Below, piece after piece: positions 9,583 through 20,900 of a stretch of DNA of 35,076 nt; the first letter of the stretch is position 1; every line of letters begins with the position of its first letter. The stretch is from Alloprevotella sp. OH1205_COT-284. GTDB lineage: Bacteria > Bacteroidota > Bacteroidia > Bacteroidales > Bacteroidaceae. The translations under genes were made by a program, and so were the position numbers. The stretch lies in assembly GCF_003859795.1 (NCBI RefSeq), contig NZ_RQYI01000025.1, positions 1 to 35,076 of the forward strand. Reading direction: 5' to 3'. Under the pieces are notes generated by a model. The model did not search any database. It had not been told where the DNA came from and saw only the letters and a list, made by a program, of their open reading frames with translations.

Positions 9583-11079
9583 ATGATGTTTCTCAACGCA
9601 ATTGACCCCGCTGTGCTCGACTGGTCGAGAGCACAGTTTGCCCTCACAGCCGGCTATCACTGGCTTTTTGTTCCGCTCACCCTCGGTCTGTCGGTGGTGA
9701 TGGCCATCATGGAAACCATCTACTATCGCACGGGGGACGAGTTTTGGAAAACCACTGCCAAATTCTGGCAAAAACTCTTCGGCATCAACTTCGCCATCGG
9801 CGTGGCCACTGGGCTGATTTTGGAGTTTCAGTTTGGCACGAATTGGAGCAACTACTCTTGGTTTGTGGGCGACATTTTCGGTGCTCCGCTCGCCATTGAG
9901 GGTATTTTGGCCTTTTTCATGGAGTCTACGTTTATCGCCGTGATGTTCTTCGGTTGGAACAAGGTGAGCCGTGGTTTCCACCTCGCTTCGACATGGCTCA
10001 CCGGCATGGGTGCCACTCTTTCGGCATGGTGGATTCTCGTGGCCAACAGTTGGATGCAACACCCTATCGGTATGGATTTCAACCCCGACACCGTACGCAA
10101 TGAGATGATGGACTTCTTTGCCGTGGCCTTCCAACCTTTCGCCGTACACAAGTTTTTCCACACCGTTTCGAGTGCCTGGCTTTTGGGCGCAGTGTTTGTG
10201 GTGGGTGTGAGCTGCTGGTATCTGCTTCGCAACCGCAACGTGAAAATGGCTACACAAAGCATTAAAGTTGCGGCCATTACCGGACTCATTTCCACTGCTA
10301 TTACCGCTTTTACCGGCGACCAAAGCGGCATCGACATCGCTCGCCATCAGCCCATGAAGCTGGCCGCTGCCGAAGGACTGATCGACGGAAGCAAACAAGC
10401 ACCTTTCTCCATAGTGCCCGGCGTGGAAGTGCCCGGCGTGCTCTCCATTCTCGCCACCCACGACCTCGACGGCTACGTGCCCGGCATCAACTGCATTCTC
10501 TACAACGGCTATACCGACCCCAACGGCAACCAAGTAGAGCCGGCCACGGCCAAAATGGAAAAAGGAAAAATGGCTCTCGCCGCTTTCAAGGAATATCGCC
10601 GCACACGCGACAGCCAACCCGAAAAAGCCCAAGCCGCACTTGCCAAATTTCAGGAGAACAAGGCCTATTTCGGCTATGGCTACATTCAAAAACCGGAAGA
10701 TCTCATTCCCCCCATCGCTCTGACCTATTGGCCTTTCCGCATCATGGTCTTCTCTGCCGGAGTGCTTGGCCTTGTCCTGTTGCTCCTTTGGTGGTTTGAG
10801 CGCAAAGGACAACTATTGCGCCACCGTTGGCTGTTGCACGCCGGCATGTGGAGCGTGTTGCTTGCTTACCTCGCCAGCCAATCGGGTTGGATTGTGGCAG
10901 AAGTCGGACGTCAGCCTTGGGCTATTCAAGACCTCCTGCCTGTCAATGCCGCAGTTTCCAAACTCAGCGTGACGAGTGTTCAAACCACGTTCTTCCTTTT
11001 CCTCATCATCTTCACCGCACTGCTCATTGCCGAAATCCGCATCATGACCAATGCCATTCGCAAACACGTTCAAGAATAA
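9583..11079 (+). CDS. cydA: Cytochrome bd ubiquinol/menaquinol oxidase subunit I
   Basis: A 498-residue haem-bearing subunit I of cytochrome bd oxidase in the inner membrane, which oxidises quinol and reduces oxygen to water at low oxygen. Key residues are visible: His26 (equivalent of the E. coli His19 ligand), His193 in FFHTV (equivalent of His186) and Met388 in FRIMV (equivalent of Met393). Acidic residues in APLAIEGILAFFMEST and the GRQPW motif near the C-terminus are also present. The quinol-binding Q-loop region (about 255-375) contains HQPMKLAAAEG and appears of the short type. The gene follows DUF4492 and precedes cydB by 20 bases. A 435-codon open frame on the opposite strand is a composition artefact. 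Confidence 0.97.
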   Translation: MMFLNAIDPAVLDWSRAQFALTAGYHWLFVPLTLGLSVVMAIMETIYYRTGDEFWKTTAKFWQKLFGINFAIGVATGLILEFQFGTNWSNYSWFVGDIFGAPLAIEGILAFFMESTFIAVMFFGWNKVSRGFHLASTWLTGMGATLSAWWILVANSWMQHPIGMDFNPDTVRNEMMDFFAVAFQPFAVHKFFHTVSSAWLLGAVFVVGVSCWYLLRNRNVKMATQSIKVAAITGLISTAITAFTGDQSGIDIARHQPMKLAAAEGLIDGSKQAPFSIVPGVEVPGVLSILATHDLDGYVPGINCILYNGYTDPNGNQVEPATAKMEKGKMALAAFKEYRRTRDSQPEKAQAALAKFQENKAYFGYGYIQKPEDLIPPIALTYWPFRIMVFSAGVLGLVLLLLWWFERKGQLLRHRWLLHAGMWSVLLAYLASQSGWIVAEVGRQPWAIQDLLPVNAAVSKLSVTSVQTTFFLFLIIFTALLIAEIRIMTNAIRKHVQE

Positions 11080-11099
11080 ACCTCAAAAACATTAGCACT

Positions 11100-12248
11100 A
11101 TGATAACCTACGAATTTTTGCAACAATATTGGTGGTGCCTCGTCAGTCTGCTCGGTGCCTTGGTCGTGTTTCTCATGTTTGTGCAAGGAGCCAACAGCCA
11201 AATCTTCACACTCGGAAAAAACGAAGAGGAACGCCGGCTCATCATCAACTCCACCGGTCGCAAGTGGGAGTTCACGTTCACTACGCTCGTCACTTTCGGC
11301 GGTGCTTTCTTTGCCTCTTTTCCTTTGTTTTACAGCACCAGTTTCAGCGGAGCCTATTGGGTGTGGATGCTCATCCTTTTCAGTTTCGTGCTGCAAGCCG
11401 TGAGCTATGAGTTCCAATCGAAACTCGGCAACGTCCTTGGCACCAACACCTACCGCTGGTTTCTCGTCATCAACGGCATTCTCGGCCCCGTACTCATCGG
11501 CACGGCCGTCGGCACGTTCTTTCATGGTGCCAATTTCATCGTAAACAAAGACGTGATGGGCGACAGCCTCGCCACCGCAATCAGTCAGTGGAGCACGCCG
11601 TGGCACGGCCTCGAAGCCGTGGCCAACCCTTGGAACGTGGTACTCGGACTGGTCGTGTTTTTTCTTTGCCGCGTGTTGGGCAGTCTGTATATGCTCAACA
11701 ACATTGACGACGCCATACTCCAACCTCGTTTGCGCCGTCAGGTCTTGACCGACACCGTTCCCTTCCTCGTGCTCTTCCTCGCCTTTGTCGGCCACCTCTT
11801 GTTCATGGAGGGTTGGAGCGTAGATCCGATTACGGGTGTCGTAAGCATGGAGGCTCACAAGTATCTCGCCAACCTCTTGGCACTTCCCGCCGTTTCGGTT
11901 CTCTTCTTGGTCGGAGTGTTGCTCGTGCTTTTCGGCATCGTCCGCACCCTCCTTTCTCCCACCTTTTTGCGCGGCATTTGGTTTTCGGGCATCGGCACGG
12001 TGCTGACCGTTTGGGCATTGCTCATGCTCGTCGGCTACAACAACACCCCCTACTACCCTTCGCTGACCGATCCGCAAAGCTCCCTCACGCTGGCCAACAG
12101 CTGTTCGAGCGAGTTTACGCTGATGGCCATGAGCATCGTTTCGCTCATCATTCCCTTTGTGTTGGCCTACATCTTCTACGCATGGCGATCCATAGATTTA
12201 CAAGGCATCACGCGCAAAGAACTCGAAGAAAGCGAGCACAAATACTAA
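11100..12248 (+). CDS. cydB: Cytochrome bd oxidase subunit II
   Basis: A 382-residue multi-pass membrane protein of the CydB family, the structural partner of CydA. It begins MITYEFLQQYWWCLVSLLGALVVFLMFVQG and has about nine hydrophobic segments. The KWEFTFTTLVTFGGAFFASFP stretch and the GTFFHG and YNNTPYYPS segments are typical. The open frame continues upstream inside cydA, but the ATG at 11100 gives the normal family length and N-terminus. A strong terminator lies 22 bases after the stop, which closes the DUF4492-cydA-cydB operon. The cydCD exporter genes are not in the window. Confidence 0.96.
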   Translation: MITYEFLQQYWWCLVSLLGALVVFLMFVQGANSQIFTLGKNEEERRLIINSTGRKWEFTFTTLVTFGGAFFASFPLFYSTSFSGAYWVWMLILFSFVLQAVSYEFQSKLGNVLGTNTYRWFLVINGILGPVLIGTAVGTFFHGANFIVNKDVMGDSLATAISQWSTPWHGLEAVANPWNVVLGLVVFFLCRVLGSLYMLNNIDDAILQPRLRRQVLTDTVPFLVLFLAFVGHLLFMEGWSVDPITGVVSMEAHKYLANLLALPAVSVLFLVGVLLVLFGIVRTLLSPTFLRGIWFSGIGTVLTVWALLMLVGYNNTPYYPSLTDPQSSLTLANSCSSEFTLMAMSIVSLIIPFVLAYIFYAWRSIDLQGITRKELEESEHKY

Positions 12249-12270
12249 ATTCTTTTTCATTTTACAGATT

Positions 12271-12320
12271 TGCCCCGACCGTGGAAGCTCCGGTTTCTCG
12301 TGTCGGGGCAAAGTCTTTTT
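12271..12320 (+). terminator. Terminator of the cyd operon
   Basis: TGCCCCGAC (12271-12279) pairs with GTCGGGGCA (12302-12310) to give a GC-rich 9-base stem with a 22-base loop. AAGTCTTTTT follows. Confidence 0.85.
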
Positions 12321-12471
12321 CACGCCGATTTCTTTTTCCGTCAAACGGTTCTGCACGTTTCCACAAGCATTTCCGACAAAACATCTGCCCGATCATTTTT
12401 CTTTCTTGCCATTCCTTGATTTTGTGCGCACACTTTCAATCATTTTGAAGCCTCGTTTTTATCTTTTTTCG

Positions 12472-12479
12472 TACCTTTG
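12472..12479 (+). promoter_or_regulatory. Probable -7 box of the PurF-like gene
   Basis: TACCTTTG followed by CA matches TAnnTTTG, 55 bases before the ATG. The nearest upstream TTTG (12444-12447) is 24 bases away rather than 20, so the -33 part is uncertain. Confidence 0.5.
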
Positions 12480-12534
12480 CAACACGTTCGGCTGCAACGC
12501 CGTTTTTTCACTACATTCACAAAGCTAAACAGTC

Positions 12535-13974
12535 ATGGGAGGTTTTTTCGGCACGGCATCGCGTGTGCCCTGCATCACCGATTTGTTCTACGGCACCGAC
12601 TACAATTCCCACCTCGGCACACGTCGCGGCGGTTTGGCCACCTACTGCCGGGAAAAAGGTTTTTTGCGCAGCATCCACAGTTTGGAGAGCACCTATTTCC
12701 GCACCAAGTTTGAAAGCAATCTGGACAAGTTTGTAGGCAATTCGGGCATCGGCATCATCAGCGACACCGATGCGCAGCCGCTTTTGATGAACTCCCATTT
12801 GGGCAGGTTTGCCATCGTCACCGTTGCCAAAATCAACAATCTCGAAGCCTTGGCCGAACGTCTTTTGGCAAAAGGACTGCCGCTGTCCGAGTTCAGTTCG
12901 GGGCGCATCAATCCCACCGAAATCATCTCGCTGCTCATCATCGGCGGAAAAGACTTTGTGGAAGGCATCGAAAACGTGTTTCGCGAAGTGAGAGGTTCTT
13001 GTTCACTGCTCTTGCTCACGGAAGACGGCATCATCGCCGCTCGCGACTCGTGGGGGCGAACGCCCATTGTTATCGGGCGCAAAGACGGAGCTTATGCCGC
13101 AGCCTCCGAAAGCACTTCTTTCCCCAACTTGGGCTACGAAATCGACCGCTATCTCGGCCCCGGAGAAATTGTACATCTTCGCCACGACCGCATCTGCCAA
13201 CTCCGCCGCCCCAACAAGGCCATGCAGGTGTGCTCCTTTCTGTGGGTTTACTATGGTTTTCCCACGTCTTCTTATGAAGGGCGCAATGTTGAAGACATGC
13301 GTTTTGCCTGCGGAAAAGCCATGGGAGAGAGCGATCCGACCGAAGTGGACTGCGCCTGCGGCATTCCCGACAGCGGCATCGGCATGGCCTTGGGGTATGC
13401 CGCCGGACACAACGTGCCCTATCAGCGCGCCATTTCCAAATACACCCCCACGTGGCCGCGTTCTTTCACGCCGCCCAATCAAAGCATGCGCAGTCTTGTG
13501 GCCAAAATGAAACTCATCGCCAATCGGGAGATGCTCGCCGGCAAGCGCGTGCTCTTTTGCGACGACAGCATCGTGCGCGGCACGCAACTGCGCGACAACA
13601 CCGCCATTCTTCACGAATACGGAGCCAAAGAGGTGCACATGCGCATCGCCTGTCCGCCACTCATCTACGGATGTCCGTTCATCGGTTTCACCTCCTCAAA
13701 AAGCGATTTGGAACTCATCACGCGGCGACTCATCGGTGAGTTTGAGGGCGACCCCAACCGTAATTTGGAACGCTATGCCACAACCGGTTCGCCCGAATAC
13801 AAACGCATGGTCGGCGAGATTGCCCGAAGGCTCAACCTCGACAGCTTGAAATTTTCCACCATCGAAGACCTCATCGCCAGCATCGGACTGCCCAAATGCA
13901 AGGTCTGCACCCACTGTTTCGACGGCTCCTCAACACACACGCTCGAACAGCCCAATCTCGACAACACCCCATAG
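12535..13974 (+). CDS. PurF-like amidophosphoribosyltransferase lacking the glutaminase nucleophile
   Basis: A 479-residue protein with the two-domain layout of glutamine PRPP amidotransferase (class II glutaminase, then type I phosphoribosyltransferase). The PRTase half is intact, with the PRPP loop VLFCDDSIVRGTQ at 339-351. Four cysteines at 233, 380, 458 and 461 sit where the 4Fe-4S ligands of Bacillus PurF lie (CSFLWVYYGFP, IYGC, CTHCFDG). The N-terminus is MGGFFG instead of the usual (M)CG(V/I)FG, so the nucleophilic Cys is Gly2. The HNGN oxyanion region is replaced by AKINN. It therefore should not hydrolyse glutamine; it may use ammonia or have another role. I recall similar MGGFFG proteins in Bacteroides, so this looks like a stable subfamily. 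It is a single-gene unit after the cyd terminator. Confidence 0.88.
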   Translation: MGGFFGTASRVPCITDLFYGTDYNSHLGTRRGGLATYCREKGFLRSIHSLESTYFRTKFESNLDKFVGNSGIGIISDTDAQPLLMNSHLGRFAIVTVAKINNLEALAERLLAKGLPLSEFSSGRINPTEIISLLIIGGKDFVEGIENVFREVRGSCSLLLLTEDGIIAARDSWGRTPIVIGRKDGAYAAASESTSFPNLGYEIDRYLGPGEIVHLRHDRICQLRRPNKAMQVCSFLWVYYGFPTSSYEGRNVEDMRFACGKAMGESDPTEVDCACGIPDSGIGMALGYAAGHNVPYQRAISKYTPTWPRSFTPPNQSMRSLVAKMKLIANREMLAGKRVLFCDDSIVRGTQLRDNTAILHEYGAKEVHMRIACPPLIYGCPFIGFTSSKSDLELITRRLIGEFEGDPNRNLERYATTGSPEYKRMVGEIARRLNLDSLKFSTIEDLIASIGLPKCKVCTHCFDGSSTHTLEQPNLDNTP

Positions 13975-14061
13975 CCTCTGCACTCGCGGCGACGTCCCCT
14001 CTCGTTCGCAAGACACCGGCGAAGTGCTCTCGAAGAAACATTCGTTTTTGTTCGTTTCCCG

Positions 14062-14106
14062 ATCTTCGGGATGAGTCTTCGCGGAAGCTCATCCCGAAGA
14101 TTTTCG
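14062..14106 (+). terminator. Long hairpin after the PurF-like gene, probable terminator
   Basis: ATCTTCGGGATGAG (14062-14075) is matched perfectly by CTCATCCCGAAGAT (14088-14101). The loop holds a second small stem, CTTC/GAAG. TTTTC follows, a weak T tract. It lies 87 bases after the PurF-like stop. The rest of 13975-14331 contains nothing I can name; no clear ruvA promoter is seen. Confidence 0.6.
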
Positions 14107-14331
14107 TATTCCCCCCAAGAGGAAAAACACTCATTTTGGGCAAAACACACATCGGAAACGCACATTTCACCACGCCAAACAATAAAAAAGGCCTCTCTGC
14201 GTTAAAAAATATATGCACACACGCAAAGGCCGTATCATCAACCGGCCGCGATTATCGCAACCGACGAGGATGAAACACGGCATCGTGCCCGACGGCAAGT
14301 GCCCTCGCCCATCGACAACAGACAAAGACAC

Positions 14332-14943
14332 ATGATAGCATACATCAAAGGCGTCATCGCCGAACTCTCTCCCACCGAAGTCATCATCGAAACCGCCGGC
14401 GTGGGCTATCGCCTCGCCATTTCGCTCAACACCTTTTCGGCATTGCAAGGCAAGGAAACCGCAAAGGTTTATGTGACCGAAATCATTCGCGAAGACGCAT
14501 ACGACCTCTTCGGGTTCTCCTCCAAACAAGAGCGCACCTTGTTTGCCGCTCTCACCTCGGTCAACGGCATCGGCGGAGCTACGGCACGCATGGTGCTTTC
14601 GGCCTTCACGCCGGCAGAATTGGCCGACGTCATTCAAAGCGAACAGACCTCCATGCTCAAAAGCGTGAAGGGCATAGGCCCGAAAGCCGCAGCACGCATC
14701 GTGCTCGACCTGAAAGATAAAATCGCAGCCCTCCTTTCCGACGGCAGCATTGACGTATCTCCTTCGGCAGGCGGAGGCATCGCCACGGCCGACAAACAAA
14801 CGGCCGAAGAGGCCATTTCGGCTCTTTCCATTCTCGGTTTTCCGCCCCCTACGGTGCGCAAAGTGGTGTCCGCCATTCTCAAAGAAGAACCGGGCTTGGA
14901 TGTACAGCAAATCATCAAACGCGGTCTGAAACAAATCAAATAA
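14332..14943 (+). CDS. ruvA: Holliday junction branch-migration protein RuvA
   Basis: A 203-residue RuvA, which binds four-way DNA junctions as a tetramer and loads the RuvB motor. Domain I begins MIAYIKGVIAELSPTEVIIETAGVGYRLAIS. Two helix-hairpin-helix motifs are visible (LTSVNGIGGATARMVLSAF and LKSVKGIGPKAAARIVLDLKDKI). After an acidic/Gly linker, domain III (EEAISALSILGFPPPTVRKVVSAIL) contacts RuvB. The open frame starts 33 bases earlier, but the ATG at 14332 gives the conserved N-terminus. sprA starts 42 bases after its stop on the same strand, and ruvB is not in the window. Confidence 0.96.
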   Translation: MIAYIKGVIAELSPTEVIIETAGVGYRLAISLNTFSALQGKETAKVYVTEIIREDAYDLFGFSSKQERTLFAALTSVNGIGGATARMVLSAFTPAELADVIQSEQTSMLKSVKGIGPKAAARIVLDLKDKIAALLSDGSIDVSPSAGGGIATADKQTAEEAISALSILGFPPPTVRKVVSAILKEEPGLDVQQIIKRGLKQIK

Positions 14944-14985
14944 CCCGGTGTTCGCATCCGGCATTCTCCATAGTTTTCCATTCAC

Positions 14986-17900
14986 TTGAAACGACATTTC
15001 TCCTTTCGGCTCATGGGCTGGGTGGCACTGCTCGGTGTCACCGCCTTTGCCGCAACCTCACGCCCAATCGCCAATCGCCCTCTCTCTGCCACGCCCTCTG
15101 CCACAACGCTCGCAACAACGGCTACGGAAGAGAGAGATACTATCGTGCCCTTTCGAGTGCGCCCCACTGTGACGAAGCGCGCCAACGAGGTGCGACGTTC
15201 CGGCGACCTCAAAGACCCCGAAAATCTGAAAACGGGATTGGTGTATGACGAAGAAAGCGGCATCTACAAATATGGCACACGCATGGGCGAAGAGTTCCTC
15301 TACGTCCCTTTCTTCATGGGCGATGACGAAGTTTTGAAAATGGGGGTCAGGCAGTCGATGCGCGACTATTTCAAACGACGTAACCACGAAGAATTTACAG
15401 CCAAGGGAAAAGAGAAATTCGACTTTTCGGACATGAAGTTTGAACTCGGGCCGGCCGAAAAGATATTCGGCCCCGGCGGCGTTCGTGTCAAGACGCAGGG
15501 AAGCGCGGAACTGAAAATCGGAGCCAACCACCGCTTCACTGACAACCCCTCGCTCTCCGAACGCAATCGCAGCGTATTCGGATTTGATTTCAACGAAAAG
15601 GTAAACCTTTCGCTCAACGGAAAAGTGGGCGACAAGGTCAATATGGACTTCAACTACAACTCCGAAGCCACCTTCAACTTCGACGCACAAAGTCTAAAAC
15701 TTCGCTATGAAGGCAAAGAGGACGAAATCATCAAACTCGTTGAAGCCGGCAACGTGTCGATGCCCACCAACTCCTCGCTCATCCGAGGAGCACAAAGTCT
15801 ATTCGGCGTGCGCACCGATATGCAGTTTGGCAAGCTCAAACTCCAAACAATGGTGGCGCAAAAAAAGTCGTCGGCACAAAGCGTGCAGTCCAAAGGTGGC
15901 GTGCAGCTGACAGATTTTGAGTTTTCGGCCTCCGACTACGACGAAAACCGCCACTTTTTCCTCGCTCATTACTTTCGAGATAATTATGACCGCTGGATGA
16001 CACAGCTCCCCACCATTCTTTCGGGGGTGACGATCAATCGTGTCGAGGTGTGGGTGTCCAACAAGACCGGTGCCACCACCAACACCCGAAACCTCATCGC
16101 ACTCACCGACCTTGGGGAATACAAGCACCGCAACCCAAAACTGTGGAGCCAAGGCAGCGAAGAGGTTCCTGCCAACAATGCCAACTCCGCTTATGACGCC
16201 CTCTCCCAACTACTGGGTGAGGGACGCGACGTTTCGCAAGCCTTCTCTCTTCTGCAAGGTGCGGGGCTCGAAGGCGGAGAAGATTTCGAGAAGTTGGAAA
16301 ATGCCCGTCTGCTCTCGTCGTCGGAATATCGCCTCAACAGTGCACTCGGCTACTTGTCCCTGCGCTCCACTCTCCAAACGGATCAGGTCTTGGCCGTAGC
16401 CTACGAATACACCTACCGGGGTAAGACCTATCAAGTGGGGGAATTTTCTACAGACCGCAAAGACAACACGCAGGCACTGCTCGTCAAAACACTGAAAAAC
16501 ACGGCCTGCACGCCGCGCATGGGCAACTGGGATCTGATGATGCGCAACGTCTATGCTCTCGGAGCAAGTTCGGTGCAATCGGAGCGTTTCCGCCTCGACA
16601 TCAAATACCTGTCCGACACTTCGGGGGTGTATCTGTCTTATTTGCCCGAACCGACACTGAAAAACAAAAAGCTCCTTTCGCAAATGGGGTTGGATGAGCT
16701 GGACAACAACAATAAACGATTTCCCAACGGATACTTCGACTTTGTGGAAGGCTACACCATAGACTCCAACACCGGCCGAATTTTCTTTCCCGTGGTCGAG
16801 CCTTTCGGCGCTCATCTGGAAAAAATCATCGGCAACCCCGATGTGGCACGACGCTATGCTTACACCGAACTATACGACTCCACACGCACCATTGCCAAAC
16901 AAATCGCCGAACATAACAAGTATGTACTCGCCGGACAATACAAAGCAACAAAAAACGATGAAATCCAACTCGGCGCGAGCAACATTCCCCACGGCAGTGT
17001 CGTCGTAACGGCCGGCGGACAGCTCCTCACAGAGGGTTCGGACTATTCGGTCGATTATAGTTCGGGCATTGTCAAAATTCTCAACAAAAGCATTCTCGAC
17101 GCAGGCACTCCCATCAGCTGTTCGCTCGAAAGCAACACCGACTACGGCATGCAGCGCAAAACGATGGTCGGGTTGAACTTCCAATACGATTTCTCCAAGG
17201 AATTTCAATTCGGCGGAACATTGCTGCATTTGGACGAACAACCGCTCACCAACAAAGTACCCATGGGCAGCGAACCGCTCAACAACACCATTTGGGGACT
17301 AAACCTCTCGTGGAAGAAACAAAGCCAAGGACTTACCAACTTGTTAAACCGTGTGCCCTTCATTCAATGCAGTGCCCCTTCACAAATCAATTTCACGGCC
17401 GAAGTTGCACAACTCATCGCCGGAAAGAGCACGGGAGCGCAAGGCAACGCTTCTTATGTGGACGACTTTGAAAACTCGAAATCCGTCATCGACATCTCTC
17501 AACCGCAGGCTTGGATGCTGTCATCGACTCCTGCCATGTTTCCGGAATCGAAACTCTCCAACGACGTCCGCTACGGATATAATCGTGCCTTGATGGCATG
17601 GTATTTCATCGATCCCATATTCACACGCCGCAGCTCCTCGCTCACGCCGGGCTATATCAAAACAGACCTCAAACAACTCTCCGATCCTCGCGTGAGAGAG
17701 GTGTATATGTCCGACCTCTATCCCAACAAGAGCATCAACTACAAGGAGGCCTCTACCCTCTCGGTGCTCAATCTTGCGTTCTATCCCAACGAGCGCGGTC
17801 CTTATAACCTCGACCCTGCACTCGACCGCGATGGGCGTCTGAGCAACCCACGACAAAGGTGGGGCGGCATGATGCGCCGCATCGAAACATCAGATTTTGA

Positions 17901-20900
17901 AGCAGCCAACATTGAGTATGTCGAATTTTGGATGATGGATCCTTTCACCGCCCACAACGGACAAATGCCGACTCACACAGGAGATTTGTATCTCAACCTC
18001 GGAGAAATTTCGGAAGATATTCTCAAAGATGGCAAAAAATACTACGAAAGCGGCCTGCCCACCGACGGCAATGCCTCACACTATGCCGAAACCGCTTGGG
18101 GACGTGTACCGACACAAAGCTCCGTGACCTATGCCTTCAACACCTCCTCCGGAAGTCGCCGCCGTCAAGACGTGGGTTTCAACGGCCTCACCTCCGAGGA
18201 AGAACGTACCTATGGCGTTTATGCCGACTATTTGGCCAAGGTGCGCGGAGTAGTGCGCCCGGAGGTTTACGACTCCATTTTTCAAAATCCTTCGGCCGAC
18301 AAATATCACTACTTCCGAGGTCGCGACTGGGACGAACGACATACTTCGATTCTCGACAGATACAAATACATCAATCACCCCAACGGCAACTCCGTTGCGG
18401 CAGAAGACAGTCCCGAAAGCTATTCCACGGCCTACAAAACCACCCCCGACGCCGAAGACATCAATCAAGACTACACGCTCAACGAATACGAAAAATACTA
18501 TCAATATCGCATTCGCATCTCCCCCGAAGCCATGACCGTGGGGCAGAACTACATCGTAGACAAACGAGTAACTTACCCGAAAACACGCGACGGCTCAACT
18601 TCCGAAACCAAATGGTATCTTTTCCGCATTCCGTTGAGCGAATACGAACGCCGCGAAGGCAATATCAACGACTTTTCTTCCATTCGCTTCATGCGTATGT
18701 TCATGACGGGCTTTGACCAACCCGTCGTGTTGCGCTTTGCTACGCTCAATCTCGTGCGCGGCGAATGGCGAAGCTACGAACAGGCGCTCTATTCCGGCAA
18801 ACTGCCCGATGCCTCCGGAACGTTGGCCGTGAGTGCCGTGAACTTTGAAGAAAACAATGAGAAAACACCCGTAAACTACCTCCTTCCCCCCGGCATCAGC
18901 CGTGCCATAGAGCCGGGGCAGGAACAGGTGCTTCAAAACAACGAACAAGCCCTCGCTCTCACCATTAAGAACTTGGCGAGCGGCGACGCAAGAGCCGTGT
19001 ATAAAAACACTACGCTCGACCTCCGTCGCTACAAACACCTGCAACTTTTTGTGCATGCCAACGCATTGCCCGGCGACAACGATCTCGAAAACGGTCAGAT
19101 GAGCCTTTTTCTACGATTGGGATCGGACTACAAGAACAACTTCTACGAATACGAAATACCGCTCACCATCACACCCGAAGGCATGTATGCCGGCACATCT
19201 GGACAGCGCGCCGTTTGGCCGGAAGACAACATGATCGACATTGACCTCTCGCTGCTCACCGGTGTGAAGAAAAATCGCAATCATCAGAAGTCGCTCGGTC
19301 TGATCGGCTTCAACAAGCTATACAGCGAGTATGATCGCAATCGCCCCAAGAACAAAATCAGCGTGCTCGGCAACCCTTCGCTCGGCGAAGTGCATACCGT
19401 TATGATCGGTGTGCGCAACAATTCGCGCGCCGTCAAGAGCGTGGAAATATGGGCAAACGAATTGCGCCTGCAAGAATTTGCCAACAAAGGAGGTTGGGGA
19501 GCACAAAGCAGTCTGAACCTGCAATTGTCCGATTTGGCCTCGATGAACCTCAGCGGACATCTCGAAACCAATGGCTTCGGCGGATTGGAAGAAACCGTCA
19601 GCCGACGGCGCGACAATGACCTCTACCAATATTCCGTCACCACCAATTTCGAAGTGGGAAAACTCCTGCCCGAAAAAGTCAAACTCAACGCCCCCGTATA
19701 CTACTCTTACTCCAAGGAGCACATCGTGCCTCGCTACAATCCGCTTGACACCGACATGAGCATGAAGGAAGCTCTCGACGGCCTCACCACCAAAGCCCAA
19801 CGCGACTCCCTGCGCAATATTACCGACAAAGTCGTGGTCAATCGCAACTTCTCCGTTTCCGGCTTGCGCTTCAACCGAAAAACAAAAGGCTTCCCCATGC
19901 CCTACGATTTAGGCAACTTCACCTTTGGATATGCCCACTCCTTGCGGCACTCCACGGGAGAAACCACCGCATGGGAACGTGACGAGCACTGGAAATTCAA
20001 CTTTGCCTATACTTATTCCACTCCTTCCAAGCCTTTCGAACCTTTCAAAAAAATCATCGATGCCAAGAAAAAATGGTTCCGTCTATTCAGAGAATTCAAT
20101 ATCAACTACTTACCACAAAGTATTACCTTCAACTCCGACATCACGCGCAACTACTACGAACTTCAAGAACGCGACATCCGGCAACCCGACAACAATGCGT
20201 TGCCGCTGAGCTTCTCCTCAGATTTCTTGTGGAACCGTGCCTTTCAGCTTCGTTGGGATCCGACGCGTATGATCCACTTCAACTTCTCTTCCGGCACCAA
20301 TGCCGAGATCGAGCAACCCCGTGTGGCGGTAAACAAAGACTTGTTTCCCGACGAATACGCCGTTTGGAAAGATTCCGTCATCCACTCCATTCGCGAACTC
20401 GGCCGACCACTCACTTACCGACAAACGGCCGACCTTTCTTGGGATTTGCCGCTTAACAAAATACCGGCACTCGAATGGATCACAGCCGATGCCAAGTATA
20501 ACTCAACTTACAATTGGACACGCGGTGCCGAACTCAGTTCGGGCATGGCTATGGGACACACCATCGCCAATCAACGCAATCTGAGTGCCAATGCGCGCCT
20601 CAATTTCGAAACGCTCTACAATTTCATTCCTTTCCTCAAAAAAGTAAATCGAAAGTTTTCGATGTCGTCGGCGCGAAACGGCATGAAAGAAGAAAAGAAG
20701 AAATACGAAAAAGAAATACACCTCAAAGCCGACACCACAACCATCGTGCCCCACAACCAACGGTCAAAACGCCTCCGTGTGACCGCTATCCGTCCCGACG
20801 GCACGCGCTATCCCATTCGTTTCAAAGTGCTCGACATCAACCGCATCGAGGTGCTCAATCGCGACAGTATCTCTTTGAAAATCGTGGTTACGCCGCGCAA

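Noticed and set aside
9505-10812. 435-codon open frame opposite cydA
   Set aside because: Rich in His, Gly and Glu with no membrane or domain features; it is the mirror of cydA codon bias. The same holds for the long frames opposite cydB (11070-12077) and the ABC-F gene (6638-8089).
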